64,000 nucleotides of DNA, taken from NCBI RefSeq assembly GCF_900107505.1, contig NZ_FNQH01000001.1, positions 656,891 to 720,890 on the forward strand. The letters are read 5' to 3'. Positions 24,809-33,190 of this stretch are shown here, piece after piece. The position numbers and the translations under genes are program-made. Source of the stretch: Trichococcus collinsii. Lineage in GTDB: Bacteria > Bacillota > Bacilli > Lactobacillales > Aerococcaceae. The notes under the pieces were generated by a model. It worked only from the letters and a program-made list of their open reading frames with translations, made no database searches and was not told the origin of the DNA. Position 1 is the stretch's first letter; every line of letters begins with the position of its first letter.

Positions 24809-24831
24809 TCAATTCCATAATCTGTATATTT

Positions 24832-25452
24832 TTATAGCTTGCTTTCTAACATTTCATATATTTCGAAATCAAATTCAAATTCTTCTCGTGAAGTAAATAC
24901 TTTCAGTTTATTTACGCCTGGTAGCATAGATTCTTTTTCGGAGATATTAAAGAAAATGTAACCTTGAACTGACGCATAAGGTTCTATGGTAAATATGGGA
25001 TTAAACCACCTATCTTCCAAAAAAAATTTGCATATACTTTTGTCCCCTAATCCAAACAATACACCATCTTTACTTAATATTTTATCTGGAAGGATGGTGA
25101 TAGTATAATATCCTCCGGGCTTAGAGTAAGAATTGAAGTGGTATTTATCATTAAGCGTGAATTCAATTATTGAAATAGGTTCAGAACTTTTATTCACAAG
25201 TATTATTTCTGAGATTACCCTGTAATCGCTATCCCAATAAATATCCGGGTCTTCATTATTTATCCGGTCTGGCTTGATTAAATAGGAGGGATTGGAACCA
25301 CTAATTGCTTGATAAAGTTCAATATTCGCATCCTTTGAAGCATGATCTTTTTTACTTATCCTGTAAGCTAAATAGGATAATACTAAAGAAATTATCGAAA
25401 TGACAATACTACTATTAGTAAGGGAGGCGTATAAAATATTTTAAATATTCAT
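24832..25452 (-). pseudogene. Membrane-anchored hypothetical protein with a stop at codon 4 (or non-standard start)
   Basis: The open frame runs from 25440 to 24832 (about 202 codons). An N-terminal hydrophobic helix (SIVISIISLVLSYLAYRIS) is followed by a soluble domain of roughly 160 residues with beta-rich character. No ATG, GTG or TTG is available before that helix. The in-frame ATG at 25450-25452 is followed by TAA at codon 4 (M-N-I-stop). The internal GTG at 25197 would discard the membrane anchor and lacks a ribosome site. It is therefore either a gene inactivated by one nonsense change, or one using a rare ATT start. It lies next to abiH copy 1 on the same strand; family unknown. Confidence 0.5.
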
Positions 25453-25486
25453 ATTCTCTATCTCTACCATGTTATTTATTGTGTGT

Positions 25487-26569
25487 CTAATAATCAAGGA
25501 GTTCTATGTTGCCCACAAACCCTCTATCTAAGAAAAATCTTCTTTTAGTTTCAATTTCAGCGGTATCTTCCCCTGGGTAAGTGTATATTTTTATCTGTTT
25601 TAAATTATCAAGTTCCTTGAATAATTCGTTAATAATATCCATGTCAGCTTTAAGACTATGTCCCAGGATAATTAACTCCTCTATTTGATTAGGATTATAA
25701 TTCTTTTCAATGCTAAAACTATCCCAACCATATTGCTTGTAGTAACTATTTATTATATGTCCTAATTTTTTTTCTCGTTCACTATCCATGATTCGCAAAA
25801 TTTCTTTTTGTTGCATGGGAGTTAGTTTATAATCGTACCATTCAACATTTATTCCTGATGAATAGTCAAAATCATAACCCCCTTTTCCAGTTAGAAGGTG
25901 AGGAATATGTCGATAGCGCATTTCTCTAAACAGTTCTTTTATTTCTTGTTCGGTATTTATGTGGCGGATTTCTCCTAAAAATCTTTTGAATTTTAAAGAT
26001 TCTCTTAAAACTTTCTTACTGAAATACTGTGTAATCATATCTATAAAATCTGGTTCAGGTTGTCTTCTTGTGGGAAACCCTAAAACAATAAAATCATCCT
26101 GACATGATCCATGAATATAGTTGATATTAGAGTTATAAAGTTCAGCGGTGTCTGAGTAATTAAAATTTACTAGTACAGTATGAAGATTTTCTATTTCAGA
26201 ACTAACACTATTTATTTTCTCTCTTTTAATGGTGGTAGCTTCCTCGATATACATCATTAGGTTTTTAGAAATTTTGCTAAATAAAACATTGAATCTATTT
26301 ATGTCTTCCTTTTCCAATAAATTATCTGAGTCGTATTGAATATCTGGAAAATTTACATCTAAAAACCATTTTAAAGTAACATCATCAGCAATACTTTCAA
26401 ATTCATACCAATTTAATTCATCGTCATCATAGTTCTTATCAATGAACTCTTTAAAACTCTTGATAGATTTGTCCTCTGATTTTGATTCAATAAAATCTTT
26501 GAATGTAGTCTTGTAACCATGCGACAAATCAAAACCATTGCCAATTATTGCTAATTTAGTAAATTCCAT
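25487..26569 (-). CDS. AbiH family abortive-infection protein, copy 1
   Basis: A 360-residue protein of the AbiH family (phage abortive infection). Its N-terminal signature is LAIIGNGFDLSHGYKTTFKDF, the diagnostic GNGFDL-x-x-G-x-x-T-x-(Y/F)-x-D-F pattern. A central region carries NFNYSDTAELYNSN and INYIHG, and the C-terminus has IEELIILGHSLKADMDIINELF, both family features. Soluble; no nuclease motif. It is AT-rich like the rest of the island. GAGGAG lies 11 bases before the start. A second, divergent AbiH is 1.8 kb away. Mechanism unknown: AbiH was named in lactococcal plasmids. Confidence 0.85.
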   Translation of the reverse strand: MEFTKLAIIGNGFDLSHGYKTTFKDFIESKSEDKSIKSFKEFIDKNYDDDELNWYEFESIADDVTLKWFLDVNFPDIQYDSDNLLEKEDINRFNVLFSKISKNLMMYIEEATTIKREKINSVSSEIENLHTVLVNFNYSDTAELYNSNINYIHGSCQDDFIVLGFPTRRQPEPDFIDMITQYFSKKVLRESLKFKRFLGEIRHINTEQEIKELFREMRYRHIPHLLTGKGGYDFDYSSGINVEWYDYKLTPMQQKEILRIMDSEREKKLGHIINSYYKQYGWDSFSIEKNYNPNQIEELIILGHSLKADMDIINELFKELDNLKQIKIYTYPGEDTAEIETKRRFFLDRGFVGNIELLDY

Positions 26570-26639
26570 AATTAAGGCAATCTCCTCTTTTATTATTTAC
26601 CCTATTTCTAAAATCCCAACCTGAAGTTCATCAACGTTT

Positions 26640-26770
26640 GCTGATTCTTCATCTTGGAATCCAGTTCCCCAGGCTACCTGTTAAATACCCAGCTCTTTAC
26701 AATAGTTTATTAACTTGTATTGATGTAAGACCTAATTGCTCTCCAATCATTTTGGCTGATATTTCATGAG
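26640..26770 (-). pseudogene. Fragment of a small helix-turn-helix protein
   Basis: The minus strand reads HEISAKMIGEQLGLTSIQVN followed by KLL, a stop, then RAGYLTGSLGNWIP. The wording SAKxIGEQLGLTSxxVNKLLxELGYxTG is typical of phage-type HTH/antirepressor domains (inference). An in-frame stop and absent ends mark it as a remnant. Confidence 0.45.
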
Positions 26771-26807
26771 AGCAACACCTTTCTCATAATTCCGATATAC
26801 TCGATAC

Positions 26808-27794
26808 CTATTCTCCGACTTGTCCATCCCCATCTCGGTCATCCATAAACTGGTATAACCCATGATTACTATAAATTGGCATAGCGTACCCCGCGTTTTT
26901 CGCTTCTTGGATTGTGACTTGTTCATTACCATTCATGTCTACAGCGGATACGTCTCCTCCTGCGGCATCGGTGGGTGCAGCGAATGCTGCTGTTCCGGAA
27001 CCGTCAGAAGGCGAGCTGCCCTCTCCTGTTAATCCTTGTGCTGCATTGTATTCATCTGGATTAATATTTTCGAATTCATCTACTACTTGGTACCCATTAA
27101 TCGTATAAGTGTATCTATAATAACTTGGAACGTGGGTAGTCGTGTTTGGATAAGTGATAATAGCCTCGAAATTAGTTGCGCCACCTGCTTGTTGGATTGT
27201 TCGTTCCATATAAGCCTGATCCCCATGACGGTTCAGCACACTGTCTTGTGGCGTAATATTATAGGCATTGGCCACACCCCCTAAAGAGTCAGCTATGACA
27301 TGTCCTTCGTCGAGATTTTCATTCTCTGTCCCCGGAACTTTTGCTTCGTCATCATAATAGCGTCCGTCAGAATTGACTGGTTCAGTGGCATTATCTTGCA
27401 AAATAATTTCTGCTGCAACAACCCGAACCAATTGTCCATATTCATTTGTATAGGCCCAATACTCCCTATCACCAAAACCGATATCAACGACAACATTTGC
27501 TGCACGGTATCCTGATATATTTCCGCCGTCCACTTCAATTAATGCATAGCCATCATGAGATACAGAGGATTGGGGTTCGGTACTTTCAGAATACTCTGAG
27601 GAAACGGCTGATTCCGGAGAAAATTCCTTGCTTTCTTGCTTAGCTGTAGCCACTGAAGCGACTTCAACGCTAGATTTGATTGAACTGGAAGCCATTATTT
27701 CTTCTGTGACTGCTTCTGTTGGTGTACAAGCACTGAGCAACATCATACTGCTAATAGCCCACAATAACTTTCTTCCTTTTATCATACGATTCAC
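26808..27794 (-). CDS. Secreted lipoprotein DNA/RNA non-specific endonuclease
   Basis: A 328-residue predicted surface nuclease. A lipoprotein signal (MNRMIKGRKLLWAISSMMLL then SAC, acylated Cys23) is followed by a Ser/Glu/Thr-rich low-complexity spacer (about 30-80). Then comes a beta-beta-alpha-metal type nuclease domain whose active site is in the DEGHVIADSLGG segment (family DRGH-like, with Glu in place of Arg) and the YNITPQDSVLNRHGDQAYMER stretch (parts: NITPQDSVLNRHGDQ, AYMER). The C-terminus has an excalibur-like calcium-binding end (DDRDGDGQVGE). It may degrade extracellular DNA or help DNA uptake; its presence in a defence island is unusual. GGGAGTGAAT precedes the start. Confidence 0.85.
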   Translation of the reverse strand: MNRMIKGRKLLWAISSMMLLSACTPTEAVTEEIMASSSIKSSVEVASVATAKQESKEFSPESAVSSEYSESTEPQSSVSHDGYALIEVDGGNISGYRAANVVVDIGFGDREYWAYTNEYGQLVRVVAAEIILQDNATEPVNSDGRYYDDEAKVPGTENENLDEGHVIADSLGGVANAYNITPQDSVLNRHGDQAYMERTIQQAGGATNFEAIITYPNTTTHVPSYYRYTYTINGYQVVDEFENINPDEYNAAQGLTGEGSSPSDGSGTAAFAAPTDAAGGDVSAVDMNGNEQVTIQEAKNAGYAMPIYSNHGLYQFMDDRDGDGQVGE

Positions 27795-27814
27795 TCCCTT
27801 TTTAAGTTGAAGTT

Positions 27815-27840
27815 AAAAAAAATCCTAATTTAATAGGATT
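27815..27840 (-). terminator. Terminator upstream of the nuclease gene
   Basis: AATCCTA pairs with TAGGATT; on the minus strand it is followed by eight T. It ends the transcript of the DUF6075-like gene at 27902-28279. Confidence 0.85.
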
Positions 27841-27901
27841 CCAGATACGAGCGGTGTAGAAGAGCATACTCCGATAGCATGGTGTTTAAATAAATTTTTG
27901 T

Positions 27902-28279
27902 TCATTTGTCCTTGTTGAAGCGGATTTTTATTGCTTGTATCACTAAATCAAAGTTCTCGTCGTCAAGACCAGCGAAGGTATCAAATATATCGGCTGTGTA
28001 GTGTCCATTGAATAAGTTGAACGCTGCCATAACTAATTTGCGTGAACTGCTGCTCAAGTCCACCTCTCCGTTATCCAGAGAATCCGGTTTAATAGAATGC
28101 TCCTGAAAATCATACAGGTGCGTCACTTTTCCGAACAAGTCGTCATTCGACAAGATAAGAAATAGGGCTTTGCGTTCAACATCGGTTTCAGCGGTCTTAT
28201 CCTTGATGAGCAGCTCTGTGTAACTGTCCGTATACACATACGTCCTGGGGTTATATTTATATCTTAGCTTATGCTCCAA
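27902..28279 (-). CDS. DUF6075-like protein
   Basis: A 125-residue soluble acidic protein. The core (ALFLILSNDDLFGKVTHLYDF, given as ALFLILSNDDLFGK and VTHLYDF; then SIKPDSL and SSSSRKLVMAAFNLFN) closely recalls DUF6075-type proteins of Firmicutes, often phage- or mobile-element-associated. The ending ENFDLVIQAIKIRFNKD fits as well. The start is TTG at 28279 with weak upstream signals, so the N-terminus is uncertain. Function unknown. It sits between the nuclease and the second AbiH gene. Confidence 0.6.
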   Translation of the reverse strand: MEHKLRYKYNPRTYVYTDSYTELLIKDKTAETDVERKALFLILSNDDLFGKVTHLYDFQEHSIKPDSLDNGEVDLSSSSRKLVMAAFNLFNGHYTADIFDTFAGLDDENFDLVIQAIKIRFNKDK

Positions 28280-28360
28280 AGAATACTTTTAAATTTACTA
28301 TTAATTGCGATTATTCCTAATTAAATTTTAAACTTGGTTTGTGACTAAATGATTTTTATT

Positions 28361-29527
28361 TTATTCAAGTAAATATTGGTTCAATACGGTGCTGTTAAAG
28401 ATACTCTTGCTGTTTAAATTAACAAATATTTGTTTTTTTAGTTCAATAGTTTCCTCGACTGTAAGCTTATCATCAAAAGAGAGAAGGTGTTCTTTTACGT
28501 CTTCTTTCATTTCTTCTAAAGCAAAAAAGTCATCTTCCTCAGTATCAATTTCTAAATCAAATTTGTGAATCAATACCATGTGTGACTCTCTATTTTGTAA
28601 AAAAGTGATTATTTTTTTCCACCAAGTTAAATCAGTAACTCCTAATGCTGTTCCATAAATCACAATTATATTACTAGAGGCTATTTCTTTATCCGCTCTA
28701 TCGGTAATATTATTGTTATGTATTTGGTTGCTTAAAGGTTTAATTAAAATAGATAATTCTTTTGCTGAAAATACTTCACTATTCAGTTGGGAATCATTAT
28801 CTACACCTAAAAACATACCTCCGTTTAACTTTGAATGAATATGATACACTTGACCTATGCTCGTTATTATCTCTAGATCTGTATCAGCTTCATCATTAAA
28901 ATTTTTACTAATTTGTTGAGATACTTCATTTGAATCTATATAAATTTTTCCTAATTCTAAAAATTCAGTATAGTTAAATGTAAGGAAAGAATAATCGATA
29001 GAAAGCTTACGTGCAGCATTTGAAAAAGTAGCTTGATTATTCATATTAGAATAGATACTAATTTTTTCATTATCATTATAATCATCAGAAAAACTTGTTA
29101 GACCTTTATATAAAACTGCGCCCAATAAACGATTTACATTATCAAGCCTTTTAGATTCTTGAATTAAATACTTTTTAAAACTTTTGCGAAAATCAGTTAA
29201 TGCCGATAAAAAAACATCACTAGAAAAGTTTATATTGTTATTCAACTCATTTTCTATAAAGTCATTATCGTCAGATAATGACTTAGCTTGTTTTAAAAGG
29301 TTTACTCTACCACTGTCGCTACTATTTGGAGGAAATGTAAAAAGACCTAAACGAGTCTCAAAATCTACCCAATCCTCAATATTTTTGTCTATATATCTAT
29401 ACAATATATTATTGTTAATAGATTTTGAATCTAATGTGCTCAGATAATTTTTGTAAAAGTCTTTATAAGTAGTTTTTAATCCTAAATTAAGATCAAATCC
29501 ATTACCAATTAAAAATGTTATTTTCAA
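28361..29527 (-). CDS. AbiH family abortive-infection protein, copy 2
   Basis: A 388-residue AbiH protein starting at TTG 29527 (KITFLIGNGFDLNLGLKTTY), preceded by AAGGAG. It has the diagnostic GNGFDL-x-x-G-x-x-T-x-Y-x-D-F motif and the later YSFLTFNYTEFLELGKIY and YHIHSKLNGGMFLGVDND patterns shared by the family. It is only distantly similar to copy 1 (25487-26569), so this is not a recent duplication. It has the low GC content of the island. Predicted to act after phage entry and abort growth; mechanism unknown. Confidence 0.85.
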   Translation of the reverse strand: MKITFLIGNGFDLNLGLKTTYKDFYKNYLSTLDSKSINNNILYRYIDKNIEDWVDFETRLGLFTFPPNSSDSGRVNLLKQAKSLSDDNDFIENELNNNINFSSDVFLSALTDFRKSFKKYLIQESKRLDNVNRLLGAVLYKGLTSFSDDYNDNEKISIYSNMNNQATFSNAARKLSIDYSFLTFNYTEFLELGKIYIDSNEVSQQISKNFNDEADTDLEIITSIGQVYHIHSKLNGGMFLGVDNDSQLNSEVFSAKELSILIKPLSNQIHNNNITDRADKEIASSNIIVIYGTALGVTDLTWWKKIITFLQNRESHMVLIHKFDLEIDTEEDDFFALEEMKEDVKEHLLSFDDKLTVEETIELKKQIFVNLNSKSIFNSTVLNQYLLE

Positions 29528-29708
29528 AATAAAACTCCTTACAATCTAATTAGTTTTAAACAAAGGTCTATAAATAAGCCGTACTTAAAATGATAACATT
29601 CTCTCTTAATTAAAAAAGACAGAGTTCAAATTTATAGAAAAATATACTATGTAATTATACCGTATCTTGTTAAATAAATACGTCTATAACGACAAAATTC
29701 AGATAACT

Positions 29709-29981
29709 TTAACTACTCAGTAGTAATTTGGTAGCCAGCGAGCGTAATAAATCGTCAATGTGGTCATTGATTACAATTAAATGGTTCTTCAGTAATTGCC
29801 CTTTTTTGGTCAGCCTCAAATTATCGCCTTGGTTCTGGAATAATATAACTTCCAAATCATTCTCAAGATAGTGGATATGCTGCATGATCGTTGGTTGTGA
29901 TAAAGCGAGTGCTAGCGCAGCCTTTGCATAGTTTAAGGAATCAGATAAAACCTGGAAGGTTTGGTAACGATAATCAATCAT
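29709..29981 (-). pseudogene. Truncated LysR-type regulator (HTH only)
   Basis: Ninety residues matching only the N-terminal winged HTH of LysR regulators (YQTFQVLSDSLNYAKAALAL, then SQPTIMQHIHYLENDLEV and LRLTKKGQLL). The whole effector-binding domain of about 200 residues is missing; the frame stops right after the linker helix. It is most likely a truncated gene, although a short DNA-binding protein cannot be excluded. Confidence 0.65.
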
Positions 29982-30088
29982 GAACTCACCATTTCACTTT
30001 TTGTTGATGTATCTCAATTGGGAACATCTGAAGCCAGTTAAAAGTCATTTTCCTCAAGTATGTTTCTATCTCATTTTTAGTTTAGACG

Positions 30089-30655
30089 CTAAGCCTTGGT
30101 ATTCAACTGCATTTTCCTTTTATTACGCGTCAAGGTGCTCTTGCTGATGCCAGTCATTTTTTCAACCTCTTTGTAGGAATGATTCTTCAATAAGTTCATG
30201 GCCAGATTGATTTGTTGCTGATTGAATTTTTTGGGGCGCCCTTCCCGAAAATCGGGTTTCTGTTTGGCCAATTCTTTACCCTCTTGTGTACGTTCCACAA
30301 TCAGATCTCGCTCAAAATCAGCAAAGGCACTGAAGATGGTGAAAATTAATCTTCCAGTGGACGTATTTTCAATAATCCCTAAATTTAGCACATTAATTCG
30401 AACACCTTTCTCGAAAAAGAGTTTGATTGTGTTCAATGCGTCTTGCGTGCTGCGAGCGAAGCGATCCAACTTCGTCACAACCAAAGTATCTCCTGTCTCA
30501 ATTTCCTGAAGTAGTTTTTGGAACTCGGGACGATCACTTTTTGTTCCGGTAATTTTCTCGAAGTAGATTCGTTCGCAACATTCCTCTTCGAGTTGACGCA
30601 GCTGTCCTTCCAGATCCTGTTGGCGGGTACTCACCCGTGCGTAGCCATATTTCAT
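30089..30655 (-). CDS. Serine recombinase (resolvase/invertase family)
   Basis: A 188-residue small serine recombinase. The catalytic Ser9 is in [14 protein letters not shown], the arginine-rich active-site segment is [16 protein letters not shown], and the long E-helix ([20 protein letters not shown]) is present. A C-terminal helix-turn-helix ([20 protein letters not shown], part) binds the res or inversion site. Such enzymes resolve transposon or plasmid cointegrates. The region just upstream (about 30670-30755) has imperfect CATAA...TTATG-type inverted repeats that could be its site. It is not the island's integrase, which is a tyrosine enzyme. Confidence 0.92.
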   Translation of the reverse strand: MKYGYARVSTRQQDLEGQLRQLEEECCERIYFEKITGTKSDRPEFQKLLQEIETGDTLVVTKLDRFARSTQDALNTIKLFFEKGVRINVLNLGIIENTSTGRLIFTIFSAFADFERDLIVERTQEGKELAKQKPDFREGRPKKFNQQQINLAMNLLKNHSYKEVEKMTGISKSTLTRNKRKMQLNTKA

Positions 30656-30760
30656 CTTTTTTCACCCTCATTTTTGACCATAAGTTATGACACTCTCGTA
30701 CCCCTTGATTTTACTGGACGAGGGAATCATAGTCAATACTCTAAAGTTATGGATATAGTC

Positions 30761-30794
30761 AAAAAAAATCTGCTTGTCTTTAAGCAGATTTTTT
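30761..30794. terminator. Strong terminator directly after the second frame of the split gene
   Basis: AAAAAATCTGCTT pairs with AAGCAGATTTTTT around a short loop. On the minus strand it lies 4 bp after the TGA at 30798-30800, that is, after the downstream frame rather than after the 106-aa gene. Confidence 0.9.
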
Positions 30795-30797
30795 CAA

Positions 30798-31046
30798 TCA
30801 TTTGATTTTTATATTTTCAGATTTATTGTGCTTCATTTTATACCAGGTTGTTACTCTTTCTAGCGTAGACTTATTAGGAGTATCCTCATAACCAGAGAAG
30901 TATTTGATCATATCTTCTTTAGAAAATATAATAAGTTTGTCATAGCCTTCTGAAACACGATTTTTAAATACGTATTGTCCATCATCTAATATCCCATGTA
31001 AATACCATTTCTTTTCATCAATTGTAACACTTAATACTCTTTTTCC
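30798..31046 (-). CDS. Downstream -1 frame of the split membrane gene (82 codons, no start codon)
   Basis: An open frame reading GKRVLSVTIDEKKWYLHGIL, then DDGQYVFKNRVSEGYDKLII and ending KSENIKIK. It lacks any ATG, GTG or TTG before its middle. It begins exactly where a -1 slip on the heptamer A-AAA-AAG (31046-31052) of the 106-aa gene would deliver ribosomes, and a strong terminator follows its stop. It looks like a soluble C-terminal domain of unknown function. Either it is translated by frameshifting as part of a 184-residue fusion, or the gene has a simple indel. Confidence 0.55.
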   Translation of the reverse strand, partial: GKRVLSVTIDEKKWYLHGILDDGQYVFKNRVSEGYDKLIIFSKEDMIKYFSGYEDTPNKSTLERVTTWYKMKHNKSENIKIK

Positions 31047-31351
31047 TTTTTTTCAATAACACTAATAACATAAAGCCAAGGAATTATCGAGAAAATTACA
31101 AATAAAAGTACAGATATAAATAGATTTACTTTAGTTATGTAAGAGATAAAATAAGCAATTAATACAATGATTATTGAAAAAGTAAAAGTATTAATGTCTT
31201 TTTCTTTTGGGTTGGTTAAATCATCTTTTAATCTAGTGTCATCAGTTTGCCTAAAAGAGAAAAACACCAAACTCTCTGTTATTTTCTTTGTAATTTTAAA
31301 AATAAATGTTACTAGTGCAGTTATTAAAGTTATAGTTCCTAAAATCTCCAT
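31031..31351 (-). CDS. Hypothetical membrane protein, 106 aa (possible 184-aa frameshift product)
   Basis: A small membrane protein with an N-terminal hydrophobic helix (ILGTITLITALVTFIFKI), a polar cytosolic loop, and two further membrane helices (FSIIIVLIAYFISYI; LFISVLLFVIFSIIPWLYVI). It ends in a Lys/Glu-rich tail VIEKKEKEY. GGAGGAG precedes the start. The tail contains the slippery heptamer A-AAA-AAG, after which the -1 frame continues for 82 codons. Family unknown. It is flanked by the serine recombinase and the AIPR gene on the same strand. Confidence 0.6.
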   Translation of the reverse strand: MEILGTITLITALVTFIFKITKKITESLVFFSFRQTDDTRLKDDLTNPKEKDINTFTFSIIIVLIAYFISYITKVNLFISVLLFVIFSIIPWLYVISVIEKKEKEY

Positions 31352-31451
31352 TATATTTACTCCTCCTAATTATACAGTAATTATTTTTTGTTCTTTATTT
31401 TCAAGTTATGATACTAACTTAATGAAACAAGAACTATAAACCATTCAAGGG

Positions 31452-31480
31452 AAAAGGAGATCTTAGAGATCTCCTTTTCT
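31452..31480. terminator. Terminator downstream of the AIPR-like gene
   Basis: AAAAGGAGATC pairs with GATCTCCTTTT with a short loop; T-rich on both sides. It lies 15 bp past the AIPR stop. Confidence 0.85.
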
Positions 31481-31494
31481 TTTTTATTAATAAA

Positions 31495-32685
31495 TCATTT
31501 GCTTCTTAATTTTTCTAATTGCAGTTGAAGTTTAGCTGTATTAACTGCATCTAAATTTTGTGACCACAGCGTACCGCTTTTTCCAGCACTTTGAGGGTTA
31601 TTTCCTAGTTGGCGAGACATTTCAACCGTGTTATTCACCAATTTGCTTTTGATTCTCGACCAAACCTGTAGAGGATCTACTTCCCAGGCTAACGTTCCAT
31701 TTTCCTCTGTTACTAAGCCCCGAAAAGCTGCTATGATCGGAAAAATCAATCCTTGAGAGATTTGGTATTTTATCGGCCATTGGTAAAATTTTGTAGTAGT
31801 TCCGTTTTCTTTGTCGTCTACCCCTTTGACTCTTCCAAACTGTCCACCTGGAGTGACTTCAAGGTATGCTGCATGCATTTCTTGTTCAATCGCATCGTAC
31901 AGTTTTGTAATCACCGGTAACAAAGGGGCAATCTTGGTGTATGTTTCGTATCTACCATAATCAGTTAAATAATCTTTCAACACCTGAGCCTTCCCGCTAT
32001 AAGCAGCAATCGGTTGTTTGTTAGAATCCGTAGGAAATTTAAAAACGTTAAAGCAGTACATGAGACGAACGAAATCAACAGAATCTAGACGCTTGTCACT
32101 TTCATTTTCTCGGTATGAAATATCATCTTTGTACGGTTCAGAAGAAAGCGCTACTTTAACAAAGTCAAACTTCTCAGCTAGTTCAGCTATAGCCTTGTCA
32201 GAAACTTGTACACTCGTATTTCGTGCTGCAGCCATTTCATCGATGTTCCTTACATGAGTCATAATTTCAAGGTGTACATACTGCGTGATACTGTCGTCGA
32301 TTTTTCCTCTTTCGGTTAAAATAGCATGGTAAGTATGACCTCCATCAAGTACCCCGTATATGCTCTTGTCTTCGTCGCTCAAGTTTCCGATATTAATGTT
32401 CATGACTCTGTTGAGTGTATCAATTTTCAAATCTTTGGCAGAAATCAATAGCCCTCTGTTGTGTACAAAGAAGGACTCGTCAGAAGAGGTCAACGCACTT
32501 TTAAGTTTTCCATACACTTTTGTCCGAACATTCACTTCCCTCGGATTTACCTCAGTTGGGATTCCTTCTGGTAGATCACGAACATCGACCCAGGCATGGT
32601 AAACAGTACGATTATCTTCCTCATAAGGGCTTTCTAAATTGACTATTCTCTTATAGGGTATGGGTTTTAGCACATCATTTTTCAT
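31495..32685 (-). CDS. AIPR-like abortive phage infection protein
   Basis: A 396-residue soluble protein resembling the AIPR family (abortive infection phage resistance). Recognisable features: REVNVRTKVYGKLKSAL, then FFVHNRGLLISAKDL (cf. the NNGI motif) and YGVLDGGHTYHAILTE (cf. the VNGAQT motif). The start at 32685 (MKNDVLKPIPYK) follows a perfect GGAGG; the longer frame to 32727 is rejected. It is divergent from a small XRE regulator gene and ends at its own terminator, so it forms a self-contained regulator-effector module. Mechanism unknown; DndB-like proteins share a related fold (alternative). Confidence 0.7.
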   Translation of the reverse strand: MKNDVLKPIPYKRIVNLESPYEEDNRTVYHAWVDVRDLPEGIPTEVNPREVNVRTKVYGKLKSALTSSDESFFVHNRGLLISAKDLKIDTLNRVMNINIGNLSDEDKSIYGVLDGGHTYHAILTERGKIDDSITQYVHLEIMTHVRNIDEMAAARNTSVQVSDKAIAELAEKFDFVKVALSSEPYKDDISYRENESDKRLDSVDFVRLMYCFNVFKFPTDSNKQPIAAYSGKAQVLKDYLTDYGRYETYTKIAPLLPVITKLYDAIEQEMHAAYLEVTPGGQFGRVKGVDDKENGTTTKFYQWPIKYQISQGLIFPIIAAFRGLVTEENGTLAWEVDPLQVWSRIKSKLVNNTVEMSRQLGNNPQSAGKSGTLWSQNLDAVNTAKLQLQLEKLRSK

Positions 32686-32694
32686 TTTGGATCC

Positions 32695-32750
32695 TCCGAT
32701 TTCGTTTTTCTTAAGTTTATAGTACACTTAGTGCAGTAACATTTAAAGGA
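32695..32750. promoter_or_regulatory. Divergent promoter/operator region between AIPR-like gene and XRE gene
   Basis: The 79-bp gap holds overlapping promoter elements: TATAAA on the minus strand near 32716-32721, and a small dyad CACTTAGTG at 32727-32735. The dyad position suits an XRE operator that would control both genes. Called by eye. Confidence 0.4.
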
Positions 32751-32764
32751 ACCGGGGGTTCAAA

Positions 32765-33028
32765 ATGACGAAAAGAAAAAAAATGAGTAAAAACGACAGA
32801 ATTAGTCAAATGGGGAAACAGTTATCGGGGCTTCGCAATAAAGAAAGACTAACTATTGAAGAACTTGCAGAGAAATTAGATGTGAGTTCTCGCATGATAT
32901 ACAATTACGAAAATGGATACAATGTCATCTCAATAGAAGTAATTGTAAAAATGTATGAAAGAAAAGTATTCAAGGATAGAACTTTGGAAGAACTGGCGGA
33001 TATTTTTATCATACAAATCTATAAATAG
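32765..33028 (+). CDS. XRE-family HTH regulator
   Basis: An 87-residue DNA-binding protein consisting of little more than an XRE helix-turn-helix: GKQLSGLRNKERLTIEELAE, then KLDVSSRMIYNYENGYNVIS. It lacks a sensor domain. It is transcribed divergently from the AIPR-like gene with only 79 bp between start codons, suggesting that it represses that gene and itself. CGGGGG is a possible ribosome site. The C-terminal extension (RTLEELADIFIIQIYK) may support dimerisation. Confidence 0.85.
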   Translation: MTKRKKMSKNDRISQMGKQLSGLRNKERLTIEELAEKLDVSSRMIYNYENGYNVISIEVIVKMYERKVFKDRTLEELADIFIIQIYK

Positions 33029-33190
33029 AATTATTCTTTTATAGGTAGCTCAATAAAGCACTCACTTGAGCATTATGTTTTCTATTTTTGTCCTGCGTTA
33101 TCTTGCCAATACTTGCCAGAAAAACTAAGTGTAATTGCCCAATTTATATAAGTTATTACGCAATATGACGAACTACTAGTCCGGCAAATT

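Noticed and set aside
26747..26932. 62-codon frame overlapping the end of the nuclease gene
   Set aside because: It overlaps the conserved C-terminus of the lipoprotein nuclease in another frame and has no independent support.
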